From NCBI RefSeq assembly GCF_000381925.1, contig NZ_KB907307.1, positions 3,658,001 through 3,722,000 of the forward strand: DNA of 64,000 nucleotides. Reading direction: 5' to 3'. Positions 1 to 9,816 of the stretch are shown here, in pieces. The DNA comes from Nocardia sp. BMG111209 (lineage in GTDB: Bacteria; Actinomycetota; Actinomycetes; Mycobacteriales; Mycobacteriaceae). Below the pieces are notes generated by a model, which was not told the origin of the DNA, searched no databases, and saw nothing but the letters and a program-made list of their open reading frames with translations. Each line of letters starts with the position of its first letter. Positions within the stretch are counted from its first letter, which is position 1. Made by a program: the position numbers and the translations under genes.

Positions 1-1
1 G

Positions 2-193
2 GGAACCACCGCTCACCCCGCGCAGGGGCTGCCCGAGGCGACGCTGGAATCCCTGGTCGCGATCGGCCCGGATCCGGTCGCCGTCTCGGCGCGGTTGCGC
101 GCGCTCGACGCCGAGCTGCCGGTCCGGCCGGGCCTGCGAAACACCTTGCCGGCCACCGTGATCGGCCCGGCCGGGCCGATCACGTTGCACTGA
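2..193 (+). CDS. C-terminal end of an unidentified protein (partial)
   Basis: This reading frame is open from the window edge to a TGA at 191-193 and gives 63 residues. Third codon positions are almost all G or C, as expected for a real gene in this genome, whereas the overlapping minus-strand frame has no recognisable features. The visible tail ends in GPAGPITLH and has no membrane segment. I do not recognise the family from this fragment. It converges on ileS from the left. Confidence is for this being coding, not for any function. Confidence 0.6.
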   Translation, partial: GTTAHPAQGLPEATLESLVAIGPDPVAVSARLRALDAELPVRPGLRNTLPATVIGPAGPITLH

Positions 194-259
194 TCGCGCG
201 GCCCACCGCGGCACCGGTGGCGACCGCCGTGTGACTCCCGGCCCGCGCCGCGCGTGCGT

Positions 260-300
260 GATCCGCCGACCACCGCGCGATCCACGGCAGCCGGCGGATC
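260..300 (-). terminator. Possible terminator hairpin after ileS
   Basis: A 9-bp perfect inverted repeat (GATCCGCCG at 260-268 and CGGCGGATC at 292-300) lies directly downstream of the ileS stop codon, with a 23-nt loop and no U-tract. It could serve convergent transcripts. The long loop makes the assignment weak. Confidence 0.3.
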
Positions 301-303
301 GGC

Positions 304-3300
304 TCAGGCGCCGGCCTTCGCCACCGTGACCCGGACCCCGGCGGCCACCTCGGCTGCGCCCGGCCCGGCGTCTCCGAAGGTCAGTGTGGTGGCGAGGATT
401 TCGCCCGCGATCAGGTCGCGGTGGGTCTCGGCCCAGTGGGTGAACTCGGCCGGCACCTCCAGCACCACGGTGATCCGGTCGGACACCTCGAGGCCCAGTG
501 ACTTGCGCGTCTCCTGCAGGTCGCGGATCAGGTCGCGGGCCCAGCCCTCGGCCTCCAGTTCCTCGGTGACCTCCGAATTCAGCACCACCAGACCGGCATT
601 GCCGGGCAGTGCGGCGGTGGACTCGGGTTCGGTGGCGACCAGGCGCTGCGTGTACTCCTCGGGCAGCAGGGTGATTCCGGCGGCGCTGACCACGCCCTCG
701 GGACTCTCGGACCACCGGCCCGCCTTGACCGCCTTGATCACCGTCTGCACCTCCTTGCCGAGGCGCGGGCCGGCGGCACGGGCGTTGACGGCGAGTTCGA
801 AGCGGCCGTGCGCGGCGACGTCGGTGGTCAGGTCGACCCGCTTGACGTTCACCTCGTCGGCGATCAGATCCGCGAAGGGGCGCAACCGATCCGCGTCCGG
901 CGCCGCGATGGTGAGCTCCGACAGCGGCAGCCGGACCCGCAGATTCTGCGCCTTGCGCAGGCCCAGCGCGGTCGAGCACACCGCACGGACCTCGTCCATC
1001 GCCGCCACCAGCTCCGGATCGTGCGGCAGCGCATCGGATTCCGGCCAGTCGGCCAGATGCACCGAGCGCTCGCCGGTGAGGCCGCGCCAGATCACCTCGG
1101 TGATCAGCGGCAGCAGCGGGGCCGCGAGCCGGGAGGTCACCTCCAGCACGGTGTGCAGGGTGTCGACCGCGTCCCGTTCCTCGGCCCAGAACCGTGAACG
1201 CGACCGGCGCACATACCAATTGGTGAGCGCGTCGGCGAAGGTGCGCAGTTCGTCGCAGGCGGCCGCGATGTCGTAGACCTCGAGCGCCTCGGTCATGACA
1301 TCGCGGGTAGCCGCCAGCTTCGCGAGGATGTAGCGATCCAGCACATGCGGCGAATCCGTCCGCCGGGCACCGGGTTTCGAGGCGTACAGCTGCAGGAACG
1401 TCCACGCGTTCCACAGCGGCCGCAGCGCCTGACTCACCCCCTCGCGGATACCGCGCTCGGTGACGATCAGGTTGCCGCCGCGCAGCACCGGCGAGGCCAT
1501 CAGGAACCAGCGCATGGCGTCGGAGCCGTCGCGGTCGAAGACCTCGTTGACGTCGGGATAGTTACCCTTCGACTTCGACATCTTCATACCGTCGTCGCCG
1601 AGCACGATGCCGTGCGCGATCACCGAGGAGAACGCCGGCCGGTCGAACAGCGCGGTCGCCATCACGTGCAGGTTGTAGAACCAGCCGCGGGTCTGCCCGT
1701 TGTATTCGACGATGAAGTCGCCCGGGTTGTGCGCCGCGACGTCCGAGGTCCCCTCGAACCACTCCTTGTTCTCGAAGGGGTAGTGCACCTGCGCGTAGGG
1801 CATCGACCCGGACTCGAACCAGCAGTCCAGCACCTCCGGGGTCCGGCGCATCATCGACTTGCCGGTCGGATCATCGGGATTCGGCCGCACCAGCTCGTCG
1901 ATGCCGGGCCGGTGCAGATCGGCCGGGCGCACGCCGAAGTCGTGCTCCAGCTGATCCAGCGAGCCGTACACGTCGACCCGCGGATAGGCCGGATCGTCGG
2001 AGATCCAGACCGGGATCGGCGCGCCCCAGTAGCGATTACGGCTGATGTTCCAATCGCGCGCATTCTCCAGCCACTTGCCGAACTGGCCGTCGCGGATGTG
2101 ATCGGGCACCCAGGTGATCTGCTTGTTCAGCTCGACCATGCGGTCGCGGAAGGTGGTGACCGCGACGAACCAGGACGGCACCGCCATGTAGATCAGCGGC
2201 TTGCCCGAGCGCCAGCTGTGCGGATAGGAGTGCTCGATCGTCTCGTGCCGCAACAGTTTTCCGGCGGCCTTGAGATCCTTGATGATGACCGGGTTGGCGT
2301 CGAACACCATCAGGCCCTCGTACGGCGGGACCATCGAGGTGAACCGGCCGCCCTGGTCCAGCGGCTGCACCAGTTCGATGTCGTGCTCGACGCACACCGC
2401 CATGTCCTCCTCACCGAAAGCCGGTGCGAGGTGGACGATTCCGGTGCCGGAGTCGGTGGTCACGTAGTCGGCGGTCAGCACCCGATGCGAATTCGGGTGT
2501 CCGGCGAAGAAATCGAACGGCGGCGTGTAGCGCAGGCCGGCAAGCGCCGCGCCCGCATGTTCGGACAACACCTCGACCTCGTCGCCGAGCTCGCGCGCGT
2601 AGTGCGAAACCCGTTCGGTGGCGAGCAGATAACGCTTACCGTCGCGACCGCGCACCTGGGCGTAGGTGATATCGGGATGAACCGCGATCGCTAGGTTGGA
2701 CGGCAGGGTCCACGGGGTGGTGGTCCAGATCAATGCCTGGGCCCCGTCGAGTTCGTGCAGCGGATGATCCTCGGGCACAACGAGGGTCATGTCCACGGTG
2801 ACCGCCGGATCCTGTCGCATCCGATACGCGTCGTCGAGACGCGCCTCCTGATTCGACAGCGGAGTCTGCTCGTACCAGCTGTACGGCAGCACCCGGAAAC
2901 CCTGGTAGATGAGGCCCTTGTCGTACAACGACTTGAACGCCCACAGCACCGACTCCATGAAGTCGATGTCCAGTGTCTTGTAATCGTTGTCGAAGTCGAC
3001 CCAGCGTGCCTGACGTGTCACATAGGCGCGCCACTCGTCGGTGTACCGCAGAACGGACCTTTTGCACGCGGCGTTGAATTCCGCGAGGCCCATCGCATCG
3101 ATCTGTGATTTGTCCGTGATACTGAGCTGCTTCTCGGCCTCGATTTCCGCAGGCAGACCGTGGGTGTCCCAGCCGAATCGCCGCTCGACCTTCTTGCCGC
3201 GCATGGTCTGGAAACGCGGGATCAAATCCTTGACGTATCCGGTCAGCAGGTGCCCGTAATGCGGCAACCCGTTGGCGAAGGGGGGTCCGTCGTAGAAGAC

Positions 3301-3468
3301 GAACTCGTCACGGCCGCTGCGGTTGTCGATGCTGGCCTGGAAGGTGCCGTCGGCGGCCCAGTAGTCCAGGACCCGCTGTTCCAGATCGGGGAACGACACC
3401 TGGCCGCCCTCGCCGAGATCCACTCGGGGATAGGCAGAGCCGACAAGTGTGGGGGTTTCGTCCGCCAT
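304..3468 (-). CDS. ileS: Isoleucyl-tRNA synthetase
   Basis: This cytoplasmic class I aminoacyl-tRNA synthetase charges tRNA-Ile with isoleucine (1054 residues). The HIGH-type signature is seen as HYGH near residues 70-73 and the KMSKS loop as KMSKSKGN near residue 628. Between them lies the large insertion expected for the CP1 editing domain, followed by an anticodon-binding tail. The frame stays open 76 codons further upstream, but those codons run through the T-box leader. The ATG at 3468 (protein start MADETPTLV) fits the family's usual start, with GAGGAGA about 12 nt before it. HYGH and the length fit the eukaryote-like IleRS type common in actinobacteria. Expression should respond to uncharged tRNA-Ile through the leader. 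Confidence 0.97.
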   Translation of the reverse strand: MADETPTLVGSAYPRVDLGEGGQVSFPDLEQRVLDYWAADGTFQASIDNRSGRDEFVFYDGPPFANGLPHYGHLLTGYVKDLIPRFQTMRGKKVERRFGWDTHGLPAEIEAEKQLSITDKSQIDAMGLAEFNAACKRSVLRYTDEWRAYVTRQARWVDFDNDYKTLDIDFMESVLWAFKSLYDKGLIYQGFRVLPYSWYEQTPLSNQEARLDDAYRMRQDPAVTVDMTLVVPEDHPLHELDGAQALIWTTTPWTLPSNLAIAVHPDITYAQVRGRDGKRYLLATERVSHYARELGDEVEVLSEHAGAALAGLRYTPPFDFFAGHPNSHRVLTADYVTTDSGTGIVHLAPAFGEEDMAVCVEHDIELVQPLDQGGRFTSMVPPYEGLMVFDANPVIIKDLKAAGKLLRHETIEHSYPHSWRSGKPLIYMAVPSWFVAVTTFRDRMVELNKQITWVPDHIRDGQFGKWLENARDWNISRNRYWGAPIPVWISDDPAYPRVDVYGSLDQLEHDFGVRPADLHRPGIDELVRPNPDDPTGKSMMRRTPEVLDCWFESGSMPYAQVHYPFENKEWFEGTSDVAAHNPGDFIVEYNGQTRGWFYNLHVMATALFDRPAFSSVIAHGIVLGDDGMKMSKSKGNYPDVNEVFDRDGSDAMRWFLMASPVLRGGNLIVTERGIREGVSQALRPLWNAWTFLQLYASKPGARRTDSPHVLDRYILAKLAATRDVMTEALEVYDIAAACDELRTFADALTNWYVRRSRSRFWAEERDAVDTLHTVLEVTSRLAAPLLPLITEVIWRGLTGERSVHLADWPESDALPHDPELVAAMDEVRAVCSTALGLRKAQNLRVRLPLSELTIAAPDADRLRPFADLIADEVNVKRVDLTTDVAAHGRFELAVNARAAGPRLGKEVQTVIKAVKAGRWSESPEGVVSAAGITLLPEEYTQRLVATEPESTAALPGNAGLVVLNSEVTEELEAEGWARDLIRDLQETRKSLGLEVSDRITVVLEVPAEFTHWAETHRDLIAGEILATTLTFGDAGPGAAEVAAGVRVTVAKAGA

Positions 3469-3480
3469 CGCTGGCTGTGG

Positions 3481-3757
3481 TCTCCTCGTGCCGGCGCCGC
3501 CGCGGCGTGGGCCACTGGACGGCGCGTATTCGGTCACGGGGACGACGCCGGCGCGCGTGCGCCGAAACCGCGGTACCACCCCGCTTGCCCGGTCGCTCGG
3601 GAACACCCGAGACCTCGAGCCTCTCGTTGCGAGCTGTGACGGGCTCACCCGTTCGGTTCTACTGGGTGTCCGATCCCTCGCGGGCGTCCGGGTCACCGTT
3701 CTTCCGAAGGCTCCCCGGTGATGGCCGGATCTCCGCCGTTACTTCCGAACAATTTCT
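3481..3757 (-). promoter_or_regulatory. T-box riboswitch leader of ileS (AUC specifier)
   Basis: On the minus strand the conserved T-box core GGTGGTACCGCGG lies at 3580-3568. About 150 nt upstream in the RNA is a Stem I region with the segment GGAGATCCGGCC, where ATC at 3730-3728 is the likely isoleucine specifier codon. The Shine-Dalgarno GAGGAGA and the ileS start follow. No U-tract terminator is visible between the T-box and the gene, which fits the translational T-boxes known for actinobacterial ileS: uncharged tRNA-Ile stabilises the form that exposes the ribosome binding site. The exact ends are estimated. Confidence 0.92.
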
Positions 3758-3763
3758 GGTTTG

Positions 3764-3793
3764 ATTGTAGCCACCGCGGGCAACCCATTTGTC
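3764..3793 (-). promoter_or_regulatory. Promoter of the T-box/ileS transcript
   Basis: The -10 element TACAAT (3769-3764) and a -35-like GACAAA (3793-3788) are separated by 18 nt. This places the transcript start near 3757, just before the T-box Stem I sequence. Confidence 0.6.
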
Positions 3794-3827
3794 GGGCCGG
3801 GTCACCGGTCAGGGGCCGAGCGCGAGG

Positions 3828-4025
3828 TCAGCGCTTGGCATGCCGGCCGGGTCCGATCGCGGAATCGTCGGTCTCGCGCGTCGACAGCGCACTGACCAGC
3901 AGCAGTACGGCGCCGGCCACACAGACGACGATGCAACCCCACGCCCACACCACCGAACCGGTGGTCAGCGCGGTCACCAGCAGCGCGAAACCGATCGCGG
4001 CCAGTACGAGCGTCAGAACGAGCAT
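3828..4025 (-). CDS. Small two-helix membrane protein
   Basis: This 65-residue protein consists of two hydrophobic helices (roughly residues 2-22 and 29-47), a short loop with VWAWG, and a polar tail ending in GPGRHAKR. The ATG at 4025 has the strong Shine-Dalgarno AGGGGG a few bases upstream. A GTG two codons earlier is the alternative start. It sits between wag31 and ileS on the same strand and may be an additional membrane part of the polar-growth locus. The family is not recognised and the role is unknown. Confidence 0.7.
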   Translation of the reverse strand: MLVLTLVLAAIGFALLVTALTTGSVVWAWGCIVVCVAGAVLLLVSALSTRETDDSAIGPGRHAKR

Positions 4026-4136
4026 GGTCACCCCCTAGGCGGGCCTCGGCGTCGGGCCGAGGACGATCGACCATGGCACTCTCCCGCCTCCCGCCGGGGA
4101 GGGGTCCCGTCGGGAAGGGCAGAGCCCGTACCGATT

Positions 4137-4973
4137 CTACTTGCCGCCCTTGCCGAATCCGGCCGAAGCGTGGCTGCTGCCCATGCCGTCGAATGCGTCG
4201 CCGCCGTCGACCGGCACCGCCGAGCCGCGATTCTCCAGCTCCTCGAGCTGCGACTCCAGGTAGGACTTCAGCCGCACCCGGTACTCCCGCTCGAAGGTCT
4301 TGAGCTGCTCGATGCGGCTCTCCAGCACGCTGCGCTGCTGGGTGATGGTGGCCATGATCTCGGTGTGCTTGCGCTCGGCGTCGGCCTGCAACGTATCGGC
4401 CTTCTCCTTGGCCTGCCGCAACTGGCTGTCCGATCGGTTCTGCGCGTCCGACAGCAGCGCCTCGGCCTTCTGCCGGGCCTCACCGACCATCGCGTCGGAA
4501 CGGGTGCGGGCCTCGCCGACCAGGCGCTCGGAATTGGCCCGCGCGTTGGCCAGCAGCTGCTCGGCCTCGGTCTTGGCATCGCTGGTGAGCCGGTCCGCCA
4601 TCTCCTGGGCGAGACTCAGCACCTTGGCGGCCTGGAGGTTGGCATCCGCGCCGCCCACATCCTTGGGCACCGGGGGCGGTGCCATCGGCATGGGGGCCGG
4701 CTGCGGGACGGGGACCGGTTTGGGCGGCTCCGGCTGGGGGGGAACCGGCTTCACCGCCTGCGGCGCCGGACGCGGGGCCTTCTTGGCCTCGGACAGCTCG
4801 GCATCCAACTCGGCAACCCGCTGGCGCAGGTCCGCGTTTTCTTCGATGAGACGTGAGAGCTCCTGCTCGACCAGATCGAGGAAGGCGTCGACCTCGTCCT
4901 CGTTGTAGCCGCGCTTCCCGATCGGCGGTTTGCTGAACGCGACGTTGTGCACATCGGCTGGGGTCAGCGGCAT
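4137..4973 (-). CDS. wag31: DivIVA-family polar growth protein Wag31
   Basis: This 278-residue cytoplasmic scaffold recruits the cell-wall elongation machinery to curved membrane at the poles. The N-terminal DivIVA membrane-binding domain begins [20 protein letters not shown] and is followed by a first coiled coil to about residue 65. A proline-rich linker spans about residues 66-105. A long second coiled coil, rich in Ala, Glu, Arg and Gln, runs to about residue 260. The ATG at 4973 has GAAGGGA upstream. It is the last clearly dcw-linked cytoskeletal gene of the cluster and carries its own upstream region with repeats at 5001-5022. In mycobacteria this protein is a Ser/Thr-kinase substrate; the phosphosite here was not assigned. 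Confidence 0.96.
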   Translation of the reverse strand: MPLTPADVHNVAFSKPPIGKRGYNEDEVDAFLDLVEQELSRLIEENADLRQRVAELDAELSEAKKAPRPAPQAVKPVPPQPEPPKPVPVPQPAPMPMAPPPVPKDVGGADANLQAAKVLSLAQEMADRLTSDAKTEAEQLLANARANSERLVGEARTRSDAMVGEARQKAEALLSDAQNRSDSQLRQAKEKADTLQADAERKHTEIMATITQQRSVLESRIEQLKTFEREYRVRLKSYLESQLEELENRGSAVPVDGGDAFDGMGSSHASAGFGKGGK

Positions 4974-5000
4974 GGACGGATCCCTTCACGCTTCGTACGG

Positions 5001-5022
5001 AGATCTAGCGGTTAGATCTAGC
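5001..5022. repeat. Direct/inverted repeat upstream of wag31
   Basis: AGATCTAGC occurs twice (5001-5009 and 5014-5022) at a 13-bp period. Within it AGATCTA (5001-5007) and TAGATCT (5013-5019) also form a perfect inverted repeat with a 5-bp centre. It lies 28 bp before the wag31 start codon, where it could be an operator or a leader hairpin. Confidence 0.6.
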
Positions 5023-5047
5023 AAGCTTTTCCTCACTGCCCATTCTG

Positions 5048-5359
5048 TCACACCGGGGCTACCGGCTGCCCGAGCCTGCTGGTGATCGACATCAGGATGA
5101 AGACAATGAATATCAGGACCATAATCGAGAGATCCAGGCGAATTCCTCCCAAGTTGACTGGCGGTATCAACCGCCTCAGGAGTTTCACCGGAGGGTCCGT
5201 GATGGAGAAGACGACCTCCAGGACGACCGCCACGACGCCACGCGGATGCCAGTCGCGCGCGAAGCTACGGATGAACTCGACGACGATTCGGCCGATCAGC
5301 AGCAGCCAGAAGAAGAAGAGTACGTAGTACAGCACCAGGAACAGGGCCACAGGGTCCAC
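5048..5359 (-). CDS. YggT-family membrane protein
   Basis: This 103-residue integral membrane protein has hydrophobic helices at about residues 4-25 and 75-95 and an amphipathic middle. The segment SITDPPVKLLRRLIPP is typical of the YggT family (Rv2146c-type), which sits between sepF and divIVA in many Gram-positive bacteria. The GTG at 5359 is preceded by GAGGCA. The function is not firmly known; its conserved position suggests a part in division or envelope work with SepF and Wag31. Confidence 0.9.
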   Translation of the reverse strand: MDPVALFLVLYYVLFFFWLLLIGRIVVEFIRSFARDWHPRGVVAVVLEVVFSITDPPVKLLRRLIPPVNLGGIRLDLSIMVLIFIVFILMSITSRLGQPVAPV

Positions 5360-5502
5360 TCTGCCTCAGATTCGGTGTCCTGCAAACTCCCCGCGCCGCG
5401 ACCGGGCGCGCCACGGCCGCTCGCGGGGCCGCCTGCGGGCCGGTCGGCGCAGGTGAACCCCCGGAACCTGGCGGCCCCGGGGGTCGTGCCCGACCTGTGG
5501 AA

Positions 5503-6312
5503 TTACTTCTGGTTGTAGAACCCGGTCTCGGCGATGCGGCGGCGCTCCTCGGCCGATACGTCGACGTCCGCCGGTGAGAGCAGGAACACCTTGGTGGCCA
5601 CCTTGTCGAAGGAGCCGCGCAGGGCGAACGCCAGACCCGCGGCGAAGTCGACCAGGCGCCGGGCGTCGGCGTTGGACATCTCCACCAGGTCCATGATCAC
5701 CGGGGTGCCGTCGCGGAAGCGTTCACCGATGATGGCGGCCTCGGCGTACGTGCGCGGACGCAGGGTCGTGATCTTGGACAAGGGCCCACCCTCCTCGGCG
5801 AACGCGGGAGTGCGCCGCGGCGCCGGCTCGTAGCGGGCGCGCTCCTCCAGTCGCCGTTCTTCCAACCGGCGCTCGGCCTCGGGATCGACCGCCAGGGCGC
5901 CGTGCGTGGTGCCCCGCACCACCGGCGCGCTGCCGCCCGGCCGATCGGCGGGCCGGCTCGGGCGCGCGGACGGTACGGCCTCGACCCGCGCCGGGCGCCG
6001 GGTCGCGTCGTACCGGTCGCTCGGGTACGGATCGTCGCCGAACTCCCGGCGCGCGCCGGTGTAGCCGGGCTGATACGAGTCCTGATAGGCGGATTCGGTG
6101 TAGCCGGGCTCGTCCGCGTAGCGGCCGGGCCGGCCGGCGCCCTCGTACCGGGGTTCGCCGTATTCGCGAACCCGCCGCGGACCACGGTCGTCGGCACTGC
6201 GCGGACCACGCTCGTCGACGCTACGCGGTGCGCGGTCGTCGACGTAATCGTCTTCGTATTCCTCGAGCGGAACCATGCCGAAGTACGCCTTGAACCTGTG
6301 CAGCGTGCTCAT
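5503..6312 (-). CDS. sepF: Cell division protein SepF
   Basis: This 269-residue protein links FtsZ to the membrane at the septum. The N-terminal [20 protein letters not shown] matches the amphipathic membrane-targeting start of actinobacterial SepF. A long charged, disordered Arg/Asp/Gly/Tyr-rich linker fills about residues 20-170. The C-terminal SepF domain (about 175-265) contains [12 protein letters not shown] and the [16 protein letters not shown] segment. The ATG at 6312 has GGAAGG about 10 nt upstream. The linker is longer than in Bacillus SepF, as is usual for this group. Confidence 0.95.
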   Translation of the reverse strand: MSTLHRFKAYFGMVPLEEYEDDYVDDRAPRSVDERGPRSADDRGPRRVREYGEPRYEGAGRPGRYADEPGYTESAYQDSYQPGYTGARREFGDDPYPSDRYDATRRPARVEAVPSARPSRPADRPGGSAPVVRGTTHGALAVDPEAERRLEERRLEERARYEPAPRRTPAFAEEGGPLSKITTLRPRTYAEAAIIGERFRDGTPVIMDLVEMSNADARRLVDFAAGLAFALRGSFDKVATKVFLLSPADVDVSAEERRRIAETGFYNQK

Positions 6313-6417
6313 CCTGGTCGACCTTCCTCCGGCCCCCGGCTGCCTGGGGTGTTGAAGTCCTGCGCAATACTCGCCAGTCCCAGCATATGTTTCGAATGTG
6401 ACTGATGAGGTTGTTTG

Positions 6418-7191
6418 CTACTGCGAGGTTATCGGTCGACTGCCCATGAGGGCAGTACCGACACGCACGCAGGTCGAGCCGTGCGCTATCGCGGTCTCGA
6501 GATCTCCCGACATCCCGGCCGACAACTCGGCCGCTCCGGGATGAGCATCCAGTAGTCGCGCGTGGATCCCGGCCAGCCGGGCGAACGCCGCCGCCGGGTC
6601 GGTATCCAACGGCGGAATCGCCATCAGGCCTGCCAGCTGCAGGTTCTCGGCCCGCTCGACCAGATCGGCGAGGGCCGCCAGATCGGCCGGGGCGACGCCG
6701 CCGCGGCCCGGGTCGCGGTCCAGGCTCACTTGCAGCAACACCGCCAGCGGACCGTCGCGGTGACCTGTGTCACGGGCCACCGAAACCCCCTGGTCGAGTG
6801 CGGTTGCCAACCGTTCGCTGTCGACCGAGTGCGCCACTGCCGCCCAGCGCGCGACCGATTTCGCCTTGTTGCGCTGCAAACGGCCGATCATGTGCCATCG
6901 GATCGGTGAAAGACCGCTCAGTCCGTCCGCTTTGCCGGCGGCCTCCTGTTCCCGTGATTCGCCGAATTCCCGGCGGCCCAGGTGATAGAGGATTTCGATA
7001 TCGGAGGCCGGAAAGAATTTCGTGACGGGAAGTAATTTCACCGTCGCCGGATCGCGTCCGGCGGCCCGGCAGGCCGCGGCGATACGGTCCAGCAACCCGG
7101 TCAGGGCCGCGCTGAGCTCGGCGGTACGCGCCGGAACCGGTGCGGCGGCAACGGGTCCCCGGGCCGCGGCCGGCTCCGGTCCGGTGGTCAT
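6418..7191 (-). CDS. YggS-family PLP homeostasis protein
   Basis: This 257-residue pyridoxal-phosphate-binding protein of the YggS/PROSC family controls free PLP and has no known catalytic turnover. The Lys in LLPVTKFFPASDIE (about residue 55) is the expected PLP lysine. FGESREQEAAGK, WHMIGRLQRNKAK and the C-terminal SAGMSGDLETAIAHGSTCVRVGTALMG are family signatures. The frame extends further upstream, but the ATG at 7191 overlaps the pgeF stop codon (ATGA), so translation is probably coupled. Its place between pgeF and sepF is the standard dcw order. Confidence 0.93.
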   Translation of the reverse strand: MTTGPEPAAARGPVAAAPVPARTAELSAALTGLLDRIAAACRAAGRDPATVKLLPVTKFFPASDIEILYHLGRREFGESREQEAAGKADGLSGLSPIRWHMIGRLQRNKAKSVARWAAVAHSVDSERLATALDQGVSVARDTGHRDGPLAVLLQVSLDRDPGRGGVAPADLAALADLVERAENLQLAGLMAIPPLDTDPAAAFARLAGIHARLLDAHPGAAELSAGMSGDLETAIAHGSTCVRVGTALMGSRPITSQ

Positions 7192-7976
7192 AGCGACGAC
7201 TCCCCCGCAGTGACGTATTCCATCCAGACGACACCGGCGATGCGGCCGGTCGGTGCGCCGCGGCGATGGCTGAACAACGTCGCGTCCTCGATGGTGCAGC
7301 GCGGGTCGACCGCGATCGCGCCGACGCCGGCCTGTTCCAGTTGCCGCCGGATACCCGCGCGCAGGTCCAGGCCGGGGGTGCCCTTCGCGGTGGTGGTCGC
7401 GCTGCCGGGCAGATGCGCCTCGACGTCGGCGCGCATGGCGGCGGGCACCTCGTACTGCCGGCCGCTGGCGGCCGGGCCCAGGAAGGCGCCGATCCGCTCC
7501 GGTTTCGCGCCGACCGATCGCATCGCCGCCAGCACCCGCGGCACGATACCGATCCGCGCGCCCACCCGGCCCGCGTGCACGGCCGCGATCACCCCGGCCT
7601 CGTCGTCGGACAGCAGCAGCGGGACGCAGTCGGCGCTGAGCACCACCAGTGCCAGTTCGGGCACCGTGGTCACGAGTGCGTCGGTGACCGGGACCGCCTC
7701 GGACCGCGGGCCGTCGACGATCTCCACGCCGCGGCCGTGCACCTGTTCCATCCACACCAGCCGGTCCGGGGTCAGGCCGATACCCTCGGCCAGGCGGATC
7801 CGGTTGCGGCGCACGGCCTCCGGGTCGTCGCCGACGTGATCACCCAGATTGAACGAGCCGTACGGGGCGGCGGAGAAGCCCCCGGCTCGGGTGGTGGTCA
7901 CCCGGCGGGTGCGGACCGGCCGGTCCGCACGCTCGCCCGTTCGGTCGTGCACGTCGACGCCTCCGGATTCGGTCAC
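7188..7976 (-). CDS. pgeF: Multicopper-oxidase-fold peptidoglycan editing factor / laccase-domain protein
   Basis: This 262-residue protein is of the YfiH/laccase-domain family, whose members act on purine nucleosides or keep peptidoglycan precursors correct. The metal or active-site residues are seen in VWMEQVHGRGVEIVDG, LSADCVPLLLSD (Cys) and AAVHAGRVGARIGI (His). The GTG at 7976 is my choice. The frame runs to 8171, but the extra sequence is poor in family features, and GGTGGACC sits just before this start. It lies 246 nt downstream of ftsZ and overlaps the following YggS gene by 4 nt. Confidence 0.88.
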   Translation of the reverse strand: MTESGGVDVHDRTGERADRPVRTRRVTTTRAGGFSAAPYGSFNLGDHVGDDPEAVRRNRIRLAEGIGLTPDRLVWMEQVHGRGVEIVDGPRSEAVPVTDALVTTVPELALVVLSADCVPLLLSDDEAGVIAAVHAGRVGARIGIVPRVLAAMRSVGAKPERIGAFLGPAASGRQYEVPAAMRADVEAHLPGSATTTAKGTPGLDLRAGIRRQLEQAGVGAIAVDPRCTIEDATLFSHRRGAPTGRIAGVVWMEYVTAGESSL

Positions 7977-8222
7977 AGGTCCACCCCGAGGGCGGCTCGG
8001 TGGGACGTTCGGCGGGGAAGCACCCCGGTGCCATCGAAATCTGTCGACTGGGACATACCCACTGTGTACCAGCAAGCACACAGCACCGCACCCACCGATC
8101 GTGACCTCGCACACCTTTCCGCGAGACCCGCCGGCGGCGGGCCGCGCCGGACGCGAAATCCGGTCGGCCACACATGGATACGCCCGCGCGGACCTGCCGC
8201 GCGGGCGTCGATTCGGCCGGAC

Positions 8223-9461
8223 TCAGCGCCGCATGAAGGAGGGGACGTCGACGTCGTCGTCGGAATCCTCGTCCGGGGGCTGGATGTGCGAGCGCGAATT
8301 CTGCGCGACCGTGGGATCGGCGCCCGTGCGCGGGGTTTCGTACGACGGGGCCGGGCCGCGGGTGATGCCCGGCGCGGGCGCGGCCGCCGGGGTCACCGCC
8401 GGAGCCGGTGCGGGCGCGGCGGATTCGATGCCGCGCTGCTGACTCTGGCCGACCTCGCCGGCGCGACCGGCGGTGAAGGTACTGCGCGTGACGGTCTCGA
8501 CCCGGCGGGACGGGCCGGAGCCGTCGAAGCCGGCCGCGATCACGGTGACCCGCACCTCGTCGCCGAGCGAATCGTCGATCACGGTACCGAAGATGATGTT
8601 GGCCTCGATGTGCGCGGCCTCCTGCACCAGCGAGGCCGCCTCGTTGATCTCGAACAGGCCGAGATCCGAACCGCCCGCGATAGACAGCAGCACGCCGTGG
8701 GCGCCGTCCATGGACGCCTCCAGCAGCGGCGAATTGATCGCCGCCTCGGCCGCTTTCACCGCCCGGCCGTCGCCACGGGAGGAACCGATACCCATGAGGG
8801 CCGAGCCCGCGCCGGACATGACGCTCTTGACGTCGGCGAAGTCGACGTTGATCAGGCCCGGGGTGGTGATCAGGTCGGTGATGCCCTGAACACCGTTGAG
8901 CAGCACCTCGTCCGCGGAACGGAAGGCGTCCATCAGGCTGACCTGGGCGTCGCCGAGCTGCAGCAGCCGATCGTTCGGGATGACGATGAGCGTGTCGCAG
9001 GACTCGCGCAGCGCCTGGATACCGGCCTCGGCCTGGTTGCTGCGGCGCTTGCCCTCGAACGAGAACGGCCGGGTCACCACGCCGATGGTCAGCGCGCCCA
9101 GCTTGCGGGCGATGCTGGCCACCACGGGGGCGCCACCGGTACCCGTACCACCGCCCTCACCGGCGGTGACGAAGACCATGTCGGCGCCCTTGAGCACCTC
9201 TTCGATCTCGTCCTTGTGGTCCTCGGCGGCCTTGCGCCCGACCTCCGGGTCGGCGCCGGCACCGAGGCCGCGGGTGAGTTCCCGTCCCACGTCGAGCTTG
9301 ACGTCCGCATCACTCATGAGCAGCGCCTGCGCGTCCGTGTTGACCGCGATGAATTCGACTCCCTTGAGTCCCTGCTCGATCATCCGGTTGACGGCGTTCA
9401 CGCCGCCGCCGCCGATACCGACGACCTTGATCACAGCAAGGTAGTTGTGCGGGGGCGTCAT
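8223..9461 (-). CDS. ftsZ: Cell division GTPase FtsZ
   Basis: This 412-residue tubulin homologue polymerises into the Z-ring. The N-terminal nucleotide fold has [17 protein letters not shown] and the tubulin signature [12 protein letters not shown] (about residues 100-111). The T7 catalytic loop is seen around [22 protein letters not shown]. The variable linker is rich in Ala and Pro, and the C-terminal partner-binding peptide is [10 protein letters not shown]. The ATG at 9461 has GGAAGG upstream; the longer frame to 9644 is unlikely. It follows ftsQ after a 355-bp spacer with its own promoter-like elements. Confidence 0.98.
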   Translation of the reverse strand: MTPPHNYLAVIKVVGIGGGGVNAVNRMIEQGLKGVEFIAVNTDAQALLMSDADVKLDVGRELTRGLGAGADPEVGRKAAEDHKDEIEEVLKGADMVFVTAGEGGGTGTGGAPVVASIARKLGALTIGVVTRPFSFEGKRRSNQAEAGIQALRESCDTLIVIPNDRLLQLGDAQVSLMDAFRSADEVLLNGVQGITDLITTPGLINVDFADVKSVMSGAGSALMGIGSSRGDGRAVKAAEAAINSPLLEASMDGAHGVLLSIAGGSDLGLFEINEAASLVQEAAHIEANIIFGTVIDDSLGDEVRVTVIAAGFDGSGPSRRVETVTRSTFTAGRAGEVGQSQQRGIESAAPAPAPAVTPAAAPAPGITRGPAPSYETPRTGADPTVAQNSRSHIQPPDEDSDDDVDVPSFMRR

Positions 9462-9816
9462 GGGCTCTCGCCTTCCTTCGATCTCAAGCCTGTCGTTTTC
9501 GGATGCTCGGCACACGCCGACCACTTGGACGACTCGGCTGGTCCACCGGGGGTAGCCCCCCGGGCAAACCCTAAACCTCAACCATAGGGTTAGCGTTATG
9601 TCAAGTATGTGACTGGTGCGGAACGCTATTCGCACCGGTCGCAATCCGCGCGCAGGCGCGCCGAGACGAGGTCAGAATCTTGTGCGATTCATATCTCGTC
9701 AGAGCCCGCCCCGCATCGTATCGCGAACGGCCGTTCACGGCACGGTGAATCGGCCTTCCGGACGCCCCGCCGGGATCGGGTCCTCAGCGAAAACTCCGAA
9801 GGCACAACGGGTATCA
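9462..9816 (-). promoter_or_regulatory. ftsQ-ftsZ intergenic region with promoter-like elements
   Basis: This 355-bp gene-free stretch holds a consensus -35 TTGACA on the minus strand (9604-9599) followed by an A+T-richer block. The block contains the inverted repeat AACCCTA (9567-9573) and TAGGGTT (9585-9591) with an 11-nt centre. The matching -10 is weak (around 9576-9584). A 12-bp palindrome GAACGGCCGTTC lies at 9725-9736. The stretch most likely holds dedicated ftsZ promoters, which would raise FtsZ output relative to the upstream mur genes. Exact start sites cannot be read. Confidence 0.6.

Noticed and set aside
1345..2694. 449-codon open frame opposite ileS
   Set aside because: Antisense shadow of ileS with His/Arg-rich, domain-free translation.
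3469..3696. N-terminal extension of IleRS by 76 residues
   Set aside because: The codons run through the T-box core and its hairpins, and the usual family start with a ribosome site is at 3468.
7266..9587. 773-codon open frame on the plus strand opposite pgeF and ftsZ
   Set aside because: It mirrors well-supported genes on the other strand, has no recognisable domain, and long antisense frames are expected in G+C-rich coding DNA.
9725..9736. 12-bp palindrome GAACGGCCGTTC in the ftsZ upstream region
   Set aside because: Too short and G+C-biased to claim a regulator site without comparison to relatives.
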